Positions 22,873 to 33,842 of a stretch of 64,000 bases of DNA are shown here, piece after piece (position 1 is the stretch's first letter; each line of letters begins with the position of its first letter). Made by a program: the position numbers and the translations under genes. Under the pieces are notes generated by a model. The model was not told the origin of the DNA and did no database searches. It saw only the letters and a program-made list of their open reading frames with translations. Source of the stretch: Hyparrhenia diplandra (Eukaryota > Streptophyta > Magnoliopsida > Poales > Poaceae); assembly GCA_015847255.1 (NCBI GenBank), contig JADLZK010009239.1, positions 1 through 64,000 of the forward strand, written 5' to 3'.

Positions 22873-24326
22873 TAAAAGGATCGAGATGCCCAAGAGGGGG
22901 GGTGAATTGGGCTAATCTAAAATTTTAACTCAAATGAACAACCTACTAGCCCATATTCACCCTCTTGTGCCTAAGTGTGTTTCTAACAACTACCACACAA
23001 AGTTTTGCACCCTAGGTTCCAATCCTACTCTAGCATGGCAATTCTAAGAATGTAAAGACATGAAATAGAATTGCGGAAAGTAAATGCGGAAAGTAAAGAG
23101 AGGAAGGAACACGGCGATTTTTTCCCGAGGTATCGAGGTGTCGCCACACCCCCCTAATCCTCGTTGGAGCACTCTCTCGAGAGTATCGCTCCCCCTTAGT
23201 CCTCGCAAGAACTAAGTGCTCTCTACGGGTTGATTCTTCGACACTCCGTCGCGGTGAATCACCCAAAACCGCCACAAGCTTGCTTGAGCCACCCACAAGC
23301 ACCACCGGTGATCTTCAAGCCATGATCCGCCACCAAGCCGTCTAGGTGATGGCGATCACCAAGGAGAAACAAGCACAAACTCTCACTTGACCTCTACAAG
23401 CCTAATGAGAAGAGTGGATGCACACTTGTAACTCTCAAAGCACTAAAGAGGTCCTTAATCTTGCATATGACCACCTCAATAGGCTCTTGCACTCTCTTCA
23501 ACTCTCAAGGTGTTTTTCCAACTGAACAAATGAGCAAGAGAGAGTATGGGACGAGCCAACCAAGTATTTATAGCCCAAGGCTCAAAATCCAACCGTTGGC
23601 TCAAATCCTAGAAAAAATGTACAGCGCCGGACGCGCCAGGTGACAAGCTCCTGGCGCGCCAGGCGCTATACAAAATTCAAATTCCCGCTCAAACTTTCCA
23701 CAGCGCCGGACGCGCCAGGCGCAACAGCGCCGGACGCGCCAGGCGGTCACTCGAGACATCGTCTCGGCGGCTGCGTCGGCGTGGCGCTGACGCGGGCGCA
23801 GGCGTCGGCGCGATGTAAAACACCGCCCGACGCTTCTCAACGGCGCCCGACGCGCCCAGCGCTTCAGGCCCAACGTCCGGGCGGTGCAATCTCGCCGCTT
23901 CAACTCCAAATCCTCGATTTCTTGAGCGGCCCGACTCCAATCTTTTCTAGGGACTTTTTCATGCTACCTAGTGCTAGAATCAACAAGTGTGCACCACATC
24001 TCATCACTAGACTCACCTAGGTCAAGCTACCCGTCCGTACCCCCTTAATAGTATGGCCAAAAGTTTAAAAAAACAAAGTCCTACGACTAATCCGATGTCT
24101 CTCAACTCCATCGACAATCGGAACTAACCGCCCTTAACCTTGTCGTCCGTCTTTTGAAAACCGAAACGATTTCCTTCGCCCAGGGAGGGCATACGAGTCA
24201 CATTCCACGAAACCATCATTACCATGACCTAACTTACCCCCTGTTTTACGCAAAACACACGTTAGTCATGGTAATAAACATATTGTCATCTATCATCTAA
24301 AACCAATCTAGGGGCCTAGATGCTTC
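22873..24326 (-). repeat. 5' LTR of the long-LTR Copia element
   Basis: Aligns with 8425-9858. Its first dinucleotide in plus orientation is TA where the other copy has TG. It contains a GC-rich block with repeated CAGCGCCGGACGCGCC units near 23622, 23701 and 23725 that is shorter and altered in the other LTR. Confidence 0.93.
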
Positions 24327-24890
24327 AAGTGTATCAGACTCAGCTTCCTCAAAAGAGTGTCACTACATGTGACAAATTCGTATGATAGGCCTCTCAAAAA
24401 TAGTTTTTGCCTGATAGCAAAAGTCATTGTGTTCTCGTAGTTGATCTGTGATGCTTGTGGCCTTTTTCGACCAAACTGATAAAAAAATGTCAAGTAGTGA
24501 CCTAAGTCACTTGTTCTTTCCGGGCCACAATCACAGGGGAAATATCACCAAATTCAAAGAAATTGGTGTCTCATGGCACTATTGTGCTTTTTATGCAGGA
24601 ATTTCTCAGCTTCTTGCCTAGCCTGCCAGAAAGTAGTTGTTGATCCAATACCCAGACTCATTCATCATATCAACTCAGAGAGAATGACATCTCTATAATC
24701 AACCATTTCCCAATAAATCGGGATGGAGTGTCTCCCTTTCTATCAGTGTTCAGGTGTGGCAAGCTAGAGCAACAACACACCCAAAGGGTTCCAGACGATA
24801 CTTTATCCACGTCCTATTAATCCTTGCTTCAAACTGGACTCGAGGAACCAAAGTTCCTTCAACGTGTACCAAATATAGAGTTATATTTTA
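24327..24890 (+). repeat. Host segmental copy 1, right part (homologous to about 31890-32480)
   Basis: Immediately after the Copia element the sequence picks up CAGACTCAGCTTCCT, GGCCTCTCAAAAATAG, TTTGCCTGATAGCAA and GTGACCTAAGTCACTTGTTC, in the order seen from 31890 on. Removing 8425-24331 restores a continuous alignment. No ORF of note. 24891-25200 is AT-rich and I see nothing in it. Confidence 0.85.
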
Positions 24891-25606
24891 GTTTTTTTCT
24901 TGAAAACACAAAAAATTGAGCTTCTTTTGTATTAAGATTGAGAATTTATCAAAGTTGCAAATGACGCACTATGAATAAGGCACCAGGAGGATACTGTAAA
25001 TAATTGGTTATGCCCTCTCTAGTAAAAAGAAATTTATTTTTGAGTTTGAATCGATACACAAAGTAGTTTTAGTTTTTTTAGTCAAGCTTACACCAATACA
25101 AACAATTATCTTTTTTGGTCAAAGACTCAAGCGTAACGACGGTAATAATGAAAAAGCGTATTTTATTTATTTTTGTTAATCAACAATAAAAGGCGCTCAA
25201 GGGGTAAAGACGGTATAACGAAAAACCCCCACGGCTAAACCCAGCTGGCGCGTAACCGACTCATCTTCCCGGGCGATAAAACCGGCGCGTCGGCGCCGCC
25301 GCCTCCCCCGCCTCCCAGAGCTTTCGTTTCCCGCAATCCCGATCTCGAGCTCCCGACCACAGCTCCGCGCGCTCGCATTGCGATCTCGACCGGCGGCTCC
25401 CTCGATCGATTCCGGCGAGGCGCCGCAAGTGCTCCTCCGGTCCCTCCTCGCCCGATGTACGCAGCAGGTGCTCCCCTTCCTCGCCCGATCCCTCCTCCCT
25501 CTCGAATCATCCTCGCTCCTTCAGATCCCGTCGCGATGCCGAGCTCTCCTCCTCTGGCCCCACCCTCGGAGGAGAAGGAGGGGATGAGGAGCGACAATGG
25601 CCGCCG

Positions 25607-26082
25607 ATGAAGATGAAGCTCTTTCCCTACGCCATGTACAAAGTGTTCGGTGGCATGGGCCCCACCGGGGACAAGCTCCTCGTCGCTTTCGCCGTGATCC
25701 ACTATCTGAACATCATCGCGAGTCTCCTCTCCTACTACATGGAAGGCGACCGGGGCGGCTTCTGGACACTCGTCAGCCGCGTCACGCAGTTCCTCTGCTA
25801 CGTCTTCACGACGTTCATCATGTGCGCCTTCATCCGCTACTACATGCGCGTGGATGGGGAGTACCACGAGACGTTCGATCCGCCACCGCGGCGGCACCTG
25901 GAGCCTGCAGCAAACAGAGCAGCTGCAGCTCCCACCCCCCCCTCCGGAGATGGACATGTGTTAGGTTCGGCCCCTGTGTGTTTTCTTGCTGACCCCAGGT
26001 ACGTTCTCTAACCCATATTCTTCAAGTATCTGCTTTGGTTGCTTGTATCCTTGCAGGTGTTGCTGCTCTCTACTTGTTCAAG
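25607..26082 (+). CDS. Small predicted membrane protein, first exons; family not recognised
   Basis: The frame from ATG 25607 gives MKMKLFPYAMYKVFGGMGPT, then a hydrophobic segment (residues about 24-44, LLVAFAVIHYLNIIASLLSY) and a second (about 55-76, VTQFLCYVFTTFIMCAFIRY), then a polar, proline-rich tail. A donor at 25999 (CCAG/GTACG) and an acceptor at 26056 (TTGCAG) bracket an intron of about 58 bp. A 26-nt exon 26057-26082 follows, then GTACATG. Without splicing the frame ends at 26011. The ATG at 25597 is in another frame and gives a non-hydrophobic arginine-rich peptide, so I prefer 25607. GC-rich sequence at 25230-25600 looks like 5' UTR. The tail and exon 2 do not join in the frame suggested by other copies, so the gene may be damaged. 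Confidence 0.6.
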
Positions 26083-26560
26083 GTACATGCCCTCCCCTTT
26101 CTGGCCCTATCTTTGAATATATTCAGCATCTTTAATGTCGGATTGCTTAAGTATGCAGCTATAAGTATCTGAAATACTAAGTTTTTCACACAGAAAATAT
26201 CTGGATTTTAGGTTCCATATATAATATACAGTCTGTGGCTAATATGGTTTGGTGCAGATTCCTTTGCTTGTGCTAGATAATCTGTTTTCAGTTTGTTTAG
26301 GCACACTAGAAATTGGAAGATGCTTCTGTTTAGGCACACTAGATAATCTGTTTTCATACTTCAGTAGCTGCATTGTGGAGCACTTCAGTGGATCCTAGTA
26401 CGTTTTTCCTCGTTTCTTTCTGTATTGTGTTTTTATTTGTGATAAACAGGCTTTGTGATAAAAGGATGAATGGAAGCACTAGTACGCTGAAAAGATTTGG
26501 CTCTCTTTCCCCCACCTGCCGTAGCAAAGATAGAGGACAGAAGGTGCCAGATATCAGTGA
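25905..26560 (+). repeat. Host segmental copy 2 (partial)
   Basis: From about 25910 the sequence parallels 5425 and 30255: GCAGCTCCCACC, a GGAGATGGA block, the CCCCAGGT splice region, then CATGCCCTCCCCTTTC and, after 26400, TTTGTGATAAACAGGCTTTG. It ends near 26560. 26083-26560 is intronic in character. Confidence 0.75.
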
Positions 26561-26569
26561 AAGTGCATC

Positions 26570-28281
26570 ACTTGACACCCCGAGCTGAATGTGACTGTCA
26601 CACACCTAATTACGGGCCCAAGTGAGGACCTATGAGGGGGCCAGGCTGGCCACGCCCTGACCAACGGCGCCACTAGTTGGGCGTGGCTAGAGGAGGAGCG
26701 GCCTCCAGCCACGCCGCCAACTCCCCAATCTCAGAAAATCTAGAATAATGGAAAGAAATAGGAAGAATAGAAATAGGTAATGTGATTAGATGGGATTTGA
26801 GGAGTCCAAATTTATATGGACTTTCTCTCTTTAGGATTTGAGGAGTCCAAAGTTATAAGGACTTTCTCTCTTTAGTTTACTTGATGAGATACATGTCTAT
26901 TTGGGACTATAATATAGGGGCAACCATTCTAATCTAAGAAAGAAATAGTCTTGGCTTCCCCTGTCTCTTCCCTCTCCTGTGCCATCACCCATGCCCCTGC
27001 CCGAGCTGCCAGCCCCTCCCCCGTGTTGGATTGTCACCGTGACCATCACAGAATAGTGGATGAAAAGGGTAAACTGTTTCCATGATAACAAAAATCCCAG
27101 CGCACTAAATCAGGACAGAGAACACAAGTACAGCAAACCAAGTGGGAGAAGACCCATGTTCAAAGTTTTTTAACTGCAATAGCTATTACTTTTTCTGCGG
27201 TTTGAAGTATCTCATTTTGAAGTAGCTACTCTTTTATTTCATAGTTTGTTCAGTATCTTTAGGAAAGACTGAATAAGATATGTTTCTTTATCTCTCTAGA
27301 CTAGAAGAATTTCCAGTTGCCATTGTCTATCCTGGAGTAGTGCTAGAAATAAATTTGTTCTGAGTTCTTAATAATTTATACCACTGTCTCATGTTACTTG
27401 GGTTTCTTTTTGTTTTCTGTGTCGTCTCTGCTGGGTTTTTGTTACTCCTGGTGACCCAAGTGTGACCTCTGTACTATATGCACAAAAATAGCATTATTGT
27501 TGAAAAGGCCTGATTTTATTTTAAAAATATTACAGAACAAAGGTTTCTAAAATTACATGCTTTTTAGTGTCTGATATACTGTGAAAATGGGACAATAGGC
27601 AATTAGCCTTTGGTACTTTCATTGCACGCTGATTGGGAAATCAAATTGAATTGTGGTGACTGGTGACTGCCTGATTGGTGTTGGATCTCACATAGAGGCT
27701 TATATGCGACATGTGCCAATGGCTATGTGATCCCTTTCCATAAAATGGAACAACTAAGCGTTTTATTTTCCCATTTGTGCGCATGAAGAAATGAATGAAC
27801 TGACTATTAACACAATTGTACTGTTTCACACTAATTACATTTTTATGTTTTGGAGGAATCAGCCATTCACTTGATATATGTCAAAACTGTTAATCTGATA
27901 GTATTTTCTTTTTTAGTGATGTTGATAGCTAGTCTAACATTTTGTTTTTGCGTGACCTTTTTTTTTTTTTGCAAACCTTTAGCTCTAGAGATAGTTCTCA
28001 AGTTTGTTTTTGTTTTTGCAAACCTTCATCTCTAAAGATTGTTCTCAAGCAAGTGTGAGGCTTTTTTTTTTTCTATGATAAGATAGAAGCTTGAGACATG
28101 TATCATATTATGCCCATGTACTAACATGAGCAATCCAATGGCATCGGCAAGCATGGTTTGGTTTGCTAAGGATCCATTCAGTGTACTCAGTCCATACCCA
28201 TACCGATTGGGTGAGGTATTGCAGGGCACCTGGTTAATGGAGGATTGTAACCGGTTGGGGAATTTGTTGACTAATCTACCG
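26570..28281. other. Non-coding stretch; one short tandem repeat, no gene seen
   Basis: A 43-bp unit starting GGATTTGAGGAGTCC and ending TTCTCTCTTTA is tandemly repeated at about 26789-26873. The rest is AT-rich with T runs near 27960 and 28065. I found no ORF with a recognisable domain and no convincing exon. Confidence 0.6.
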
Positions 28282-29364
28282 AGGGCGTGTTTGATATGGG
28301 CCAAAACTTTGTGCTCGAGCCCGTGGGTGTTTGATTTCGTTTTCTTGTTCTCGGCCTGTCCCCTCGTGGATGCAAAACGTTCTCTCTCCCGGCTCGCCGC
28401 TATTTGGAGGGTTGCGTTTCTCGAGCGGGCCGTGGGCAAGCTCCCGCTTGATTCCTCTCACCTCCCTCTCCCTCTTCTCGTTTCTCACGGTGGCACCGGG
28501 CGAGACCCCTCGCGCCCACGACACCGCTCGTCACGGCGACGGGCTCCCTCGCGGACGGCGGGCTCGCGGCGGCGGGGGCGGGCGGGCGTCCCAGCGCCGC
28601 GCTTCAGCGAGGCGGGGGCGGGCGAGCTCCCTGGCGCCAGCGCTCACGGCGGGCTCCCTCGCGACGGCGGCGCTCACGGCGGCGGGGCGGGGCGGACCTC
28701 CCGTGCGCGCTCAGCGGCGGCGGGGCGGGGCGGGCTTCCCGGCGCCCGCGCTCACGGCGGCCGGAGCTCCCTCGCGGGCGGCGGGCGCTCGCGGTGAAAG
28801 GCGGGGGCGGTGGATTCTACGCTCGCGCTTCGACGGACCACCCTTGCGGCCGGCATCGGCGGCGACGCGCGCGGCGAGCGTTCCCAGCGGCGACGCGGCG
28901 AGATCCCGCCGGCGACGCGCGCGAGCAGGCTCCGATGGCGCGCGCTGGCGAATCCCGGCGACGCCATGAAGCGGCGGCTCGGCGGCAGACGCGGCGAGAT
29001 CCCTCGGCGGTGCGCGCCCGGCCAGATCACATGGCGGCGCGAAGCGGTGCTCCCCTCGGCGATAGGCGCCTGCGTGGCCGGGCTTTCCCTTTGTCGCACG
29101 GGTCGCCATGGCCTCCGCCACCGCCTAGCAAGTGCTTTCGGCGGAATGCTTGCAAGAGAGACAGGAGGGTAATGTCACCACAATAGAGGCAAGGTGACTG
29201 TATCCATTTTGTGCACCATATCAAACACAATCTCAATCTAACTTTGGTTCTCTCGGTACATAGAAATCAAACAAGAGGGTTGCACCGTTTGGAGCCTAGC
29301 TCGCTGACGACCACGACCAGGGCCCGTCGGCCAAAGCCGCGAGCCAGGATATCAAACACGCCCT
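28282..29364. mobile_element. GC-rich insertion with 16-bp terminal inverted repeats (DNA transposon, possibly PIF/Harbinger-like)
   Basis: AGGGCGTGTTTGATAT at 28282-28297 is the exact reverse complement of 29349-29364. Just inside, GTTTGATTTC and GAAATCAAAC form a second inverted pair. If the ends are GGGCGTGTTTG, the flanking triplets are CGA and TGA, a possible 3-bp target duplication with one change. The interior is very GC-rich and open in several frames (28331-28969 plus, among others), giving arginine/alanine-rich peptides with no domain I know. It may carry captured GC-rich genic DNA, but no donor gene is recognised. Confidence 0.6.
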
Positions 29365-29671
29365 GAGTGTTTGTTTTTGCTCTTTTATAGTGTGATTAGG
29401 GCATGCTGTATTGGCTGAACAGAGTATGAAATTGGTCATAGTTCTCACCATGGCCTGGTTTTTTTGGATGATACTCGATCTTACATGGTGGGGATTTACA
29501 TTTTGTGACCTCTTGCAACGTAATACAGATGTAAGGTGACAGGTGTCAATGACTTTGGTTATGGAAGCATTACCATGTTTTGTGAATGGTGGTTGCCAAG
29601 GAATTTTTTCTTTGGTTTCCTTGGAGAACGATGGTGTAGGGTGCTCCCTGGTTGATTAAGATGGCTTAATT

Positions 29672-29956
29672 TTGCAGGCTGCTAAAACAATCATTTTTTT
29701 TTTTCACAAAAGTATTTTCTTAAGAAAATTCGACACGATTGATTTGAAAGAAGAGCTCGATGAAAATTCAAGGGGATGTGTGTATCGTGGTAAGCAGAGT
29801 GTGGATGTAGGATACTTTGGAATTGAGGAGGCCAATGTGTATTGCAATTTTTGCAGTCATATTATACTGAATCGAGTATGGAAAAAATCATATTCTAAAT
29901 ATGTTGAATCGAAGCCTGTCGATACTATATGCCGAAATGATGATCTGGGAGATTAA
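29672..29956 (+). CDS. Unrecognised exon-like ORF upstream of copy 3
   Basis: TTTTGCAG at about 29677 precedes a frame open to the stop at 29954-29956. The translation includes FDTIDLKEELDENSRGCVYR and VESKPVDTICRNDDLGD. Its 3' part is homologous to 5089-5150, where the matching frame is partly kept (VESKPVDTI). Conservation of frame in a second copy and the acceptor-like start suggest a real last or internal exon, but I do not recognise the family. The start codon at 29672 overlaps the acceptor and is probably not used. Confidence 0.4.
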   Translation: MQAAKTIIFFFHKSIFLRKFDTIDLKEELDENSRGCVYRGKQSVDVGYFGIEEANVYCNFCSHIILNRVWKKSYSKYVESKPVDTICRNDDLGD

Positions 29957-32480
29957 CTTGATTGGAGAAGGTTGCAGTACACGAATAGAACAATTGAGCT
30001 CCTACATTGGCTCCTGAACAGTTGTTATACTTAGGTGGAGTAGAACTAACCATTTTTAATTCCTTGGCTGTATTTTTTTAGCTTTACTACTTCTGTGATG
30101 TAGGAAAAATCTAACTCGAAATTCATCAGCTTGTTTTTTGGTGGGAAGGAGATGCCATGCCACTAGAAGATGTGTTTTCTCAGACTAGTGAATATTGGAT
30201 TTTAGCAACGACGATAGACAGGAATGGTGGCCCCAATGCATTAGCGGTGGCGGCGGTAGCGCAGCAGCTCCCACTTCTTCAGGAGATGGAGATGTGTTTG
30301 TTTTGGTCCGCGGCGTGTGCTATGTCAGTATGTGTTTGCTTGTTGGCACCAGGTGCATTTTCTAACCCATTAAGACCTATCTTTGATTCAACATTTAATG
30401 TTGTAAGTGCTTAATTGTGCAGCTACAAGTATCTGAAATCTGAATATTTGAAGTTTTGAAACAGAAAATATCTGGATGGGGGTTCCATATAGTGTTCTGT
30501 GGCCCATATGGTTTGGCACAAGATTTCTTTGCCTGTGCAAGACTTCTGTATCCAATTTGTTTCGCACGACTGGAAACTGGAAGTTGTTTTTGAAGTGTAC
30601 GATCTATCTTTTTGTAGAACAATGAATTTTCTCTTGTGGATGATTGACTTGCTTGTTTAAGATCTTCCTGGTGTAGGCTAATCCTCTCCGTGTTGCTATC
30701 TGAGAGCATTTTGATGTTGTCTCCCTGCATTTTCTGTCTGTGTTATATTATAGTGTGGATTGTTCTGTTTACAATTCTGCTAGTGTATGGTGCCTTTTCA
30801 GTTTATTTTGTTAGTGCAGTCGTTGATTGGGTGCATTACGTGATAGTTTCACTGTGTTTGATCATTTCTTGATTTTACAGCATAATTCTTGTCACATGAC
30901 CCATATTTTAGCTGTGAAATTAAATGTGAGTGTCAATATTGGGAAATGTAATTCATATTTCTTGATTACACAAGATCATGAGTCCATGTTGAATCAACAC
31001 TAAGCATCTGAACATTTTAGAAGTGCAATCCTTTTCTAGAAATTAGTTCACTTGAGAAGGATGCATTGGACCATTTACTTGGACCTGTCAACATATGTAT
31101 GATATCTAACGTGATAATGCAGTTTATGTTTCGACAAGGATGAATGACCCGGTTGAGCAAGTCTTCACTGACTACAAGTGGAAGTAAGACAGATGCTCAA
31201 GCATATACGTATTGCACATAGCATTGATGAAATGCAGAGGCTAGATTGTTTGCTAAGGCAGCCTGAATCCTACTGATGCAAATTCTTTTTCTTTATAGTA
31301 GATTGTTCCCTTTTATTGGAAAATTGATGGTCTGAATAAATTGATGGTCTGAATGTCGCTATGAGCATCAGATGCCAACCATTGTAGGTATACGAATGCA
31401 TATTCCATCAGCTTGTAATGGTAGTATATGCATATACGTGGCGCAATGGGCTTCCAGTACCATGTACATGGGAACTACGACCTTACATGGACTGGGTGTG
31501 TTTTGTAATCTAAAAGTGTTCAACATGTAATGCGTTGGAGTCTCCAATTAACTATGTGTAACTTGAATTCTATGCTGATTGATTATAGCAGTCGCAGCCC
31601 CATTGCATTTGCTGTATTACCTATCATGTATAGCAGTGGCAAGAGATGAGGCAGAATCGATTGGACTTGCGTCTTTGGAGTGCTTATGATAGCTGTTTGC
31701 ACCAGAGTTTGTATATAATGTACCTAATAATCTGTATGTAATTGGCTTGTATATAGTGTTTCTTTTTTTTTTTGGCACATATATAACGTTTATAAATAGT
31801 AAATACTACAATTCAATCTTATCCAGAATTTTGTATGTACACATTGTGTGTAGCCTACCTCTGAAAAATAGTTCTGTCATTGTCACAGTTCAGACTGAGC
31901 TTCCTGTGTATTGGGTACTGCTCAATAGAGTGTCAGTAAGACACAAATATGTATTTCAGGCCTCTCAAAAATAGCTTTTGCCTGATAGCAAGTGTTGGCA
32001 TTTTTTTTTTTTTTTTTTTTTTGAGAAAAGCAAGTATTGGCATATGAAAACCATGGTTTCAGGATGATGACACTAGTTAATAATTTGTTAAGAGTTTGAC
32101 GGGTAACTATTGGTTTTAAGTTCCTGCAGTCAGTGGTTTATTTGCAGGTACTTGATTATAGCATATTTAAACATTCATTAGTGTGACATTGTGTTCTTGT
32201 AGCTGGTCTGCGGGCCTTTTTCAACTACACTGAATTTTTTTAAGTAGTGACCTAGGTCACTTGTTCTTTCAGGGCTTATACACAGAGATATGACGTGTTC
32301 AGACAATCAGTCATTGTTACAAAGATTCGGGTGCATGTAACATGAAGGCATCAAATTCAAAAAATTGATGTCTCATGGCACTACAGTGCATAAGAATTTA
32401 TCTGCTTCTTGCCTCGCCTGCAAGAAACAGGCGGATCCAATACCAAGACTCATCCATTACATCAACTCGGAGACAAGACA
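29890..32480 (+). repeat. Host segmental copy 3
   Basis: Fullest version of the repeated host unit, and the one without large insertions. It aligns with 5089-8424 plus 24327-24890. Around 30368 it lacks the roughly 85 bp that in copies 1 and 2 contain the mini-exon, so TTCTAACCCATT runs straight into AAGACCTATCTTTGATTC. 29957-31560 otherwise holds only AT-rich sequence with intron character. Confidence 0.85.
31580..31670 (+). CDS. Probable last exon of the membrane-protein gene (copy 3)
   Basis: The frame ATT ATA GCA ... reads as a hydrophobic segment IIAVAAPLHLLYYLSCIAVA followed by RDEAESIGLASLECL and TGA. The homologous part of copy 1 near 8085-8211 has the same layout, with a run of cysteine and arginine codons in the middle and an equivalent ECL stop. 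A hydrophobic C-terminal segment fits the membrane protein at 25607. Linking the two as one gene is inference, because internal duplication and deletion separate them. Confidence 0.4.
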
Positions 32481-33432
32481 TCTCCATAATCCAGTAGGAT
32501 TGGGTGCATGTATTTCTCATTCAATGCTTCAATTCAAGTCCTATCACAAATCCTACAAAAGCAACGTAATAAAGAAATGTAACATGAATCAGTAATTACA
32601 CAAATAGATGCTAGTGAACTTAGTAAGTATTAATCAAGCATCAGTTAAGTTTTTAGTTTTGAGTCTTTCATTTGAGATTGTTAAGACGACAAACATAATT
32701 CAAAGTTTCACCAACATCTTAAGATACTATTTTTTTTTGTCTTGTGTCCAATAAAGATACTTTACTTTTTGAAGATTATAGTCTCGATAATAAGATCTAT
32801 AAATTTCTAGTTTTGAGTTTTGCAATTTGTGGTTGTTAGGATGCTTAACAAATAATATAAAATTTCAGCAGCACCGCACTATGCCAGAAATCACTATAGT
32901 GACGCCGCTATTAGTGACTCGGAAACAAAACACATCACTAATAAATTATCGTGACGCGGGTTAACAAGACACGTCACTGATTAGCTGTTGCCCATGCTCT
33001 AGGATGAATCTGGCGTCACTAATAACAACTTATCAGTGACCGTCTTGTTAACCAGCGTCCGAGATAAATGCGGACACGTGTTGGTCACCGTGGTCAGGAT
33101 ATGTAGCCTTATCGGTGACACGGGTCATCAAAACGCGTCAGCGATAATTAATGTGACGCGTGTTTTCGCCACCATGATATGCACACCTATCTCGTGACTC
33201 ATTTTGTGAATCGGCGTCACAAATAACCTAGACGGAAAATAACATGATGTCCATGACTCCTCTGTTGGGGCGTGTCCCCGCTAGTGCCGACCCATATCGC
33301 AAAACCCCTGCCACGCCCTACATCCCCTGCCGCTTTTGCCCGCCCCATTCTCCTCCTCCTCCTCCTCCCCCTCGCCCCCCCAAACCCGCAATTGAAAGGC
33401 TTTGTCTTCCCAAGGTAAGGGCTAAGGAGCCT
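31982..33432 (+). repeat. Direct duplication, left copy (A)
   Basis: Nearly identical to 39948-41379: both begin CTGATAGCAAGTGTTGGCAT and end GGTAAGGGCTAAGGAGCCT. The first 0.9 kb is host sequence continuing copy 3 and matches at an estimated 98-99 percent by eye. The last 0.55 kb (from 32877) is a CACTA-type left end and differs more. The right edge abuts the minus-strand Copia element. Confidence 0.92.
32877..33432 (+). mobile_element. CACTA-type left terminus, duplicated fragment
   Basis: Starts CACTATGCCAGAAATCACTA and is followed by many sense and antisense copies of a short motif around AGTGACGC/GCGTCAC and CACTAATAA/TTATCAGTGAC. This is the subterminal repeat style of grass CACTA elements. 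It is cut by the Copia element at 33433. A second copy begins at 40832. Confidence 0.7.
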
Positions 33433-33434
33433 AT

Positions 33435-33543
33435 TGAATTTTGGGAAGTGTCCGGCTGGCCTTCTTCCCAACACAAACTCACTCTTCTTATCTTCTCATT
33501 TTTACATAAGAGTCCTTTTTACATTTTCTTATTTACACCAACA
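33435..33543 (-). repeat. 3' LTR of the minus-strand short-LTR Copia
   Basis: Plus-strand termini TGAATTTTGG and CACCAACA; followed by CTCCCCCTCAA, the complement of the polypurine tract. Confidence 0.88.
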
Positions 33544-33842
33544 CTCCCCCTCAAGATGGGCTAAATATATCTAACATGCCCTTGTTACAACTCAACTCAT
33601 TGTCACTAGGTCCTAAACCCTTAGTAAAACAATCGCTAGTTGATAACGTGATTTCACATACTCTAACTTGAGAATCCCGCTATCAAGCTTCTCCTTGATG
33701 AAGAATCTATCAATTTCCAACCTGAACCGGATTATTTGCAATATTGATTGCAGCAACATTATCACATTGAAGCATCATGGTTTCATTTCTTATGACCGCA
33801 ACTCTTTCAACAAGCCTTTCAACCATAGCATCTCACATAGAC

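Larger units (their letters stand above)
8425..24326 (-). mobile_element. Long-LTR Copia retrotransposon (minus strand), internally deleted and split by a nested Gypsy element
   Basis: LTRs of about 1.44 kb lie at 8425-9858 and 22873-24326, flanked by perfect 5-bp target duplications AGTGT at 8420-8424 and 24327-24331. Reading leftwards: 5' LTR, primer site, gag, two zinc-knuckle regions, protease, pre-integrase and integrase. The coding sequence then stops at 19268, where the Gypsy LTR begins. Beyond the Gypsy element only 77 bp of 3' leader and a polypurine tract (9859-9873) remain. Reverse transcriptase and RNase H are absent. Long LTRs and a coiled-coil Gag suggest the SIRE/Maximus group, as inference. 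Confidence 0.93.

Noticed and set aside
25235..25957. 240-codon minus-strand open frame opposite the membrane-protein exon
   Set aside because: GC-rich shadow of the plus-strand exon and its 5' UTR; glycine, arginine and histidine-rich without motif, while the plus frame has coherent hydrophobic segments.
28331..28969. Protein gene of 212 codons in the TIR insertion
   Set aside because: Arginine/alanine low-complexity translation with several competing frames on both strands.
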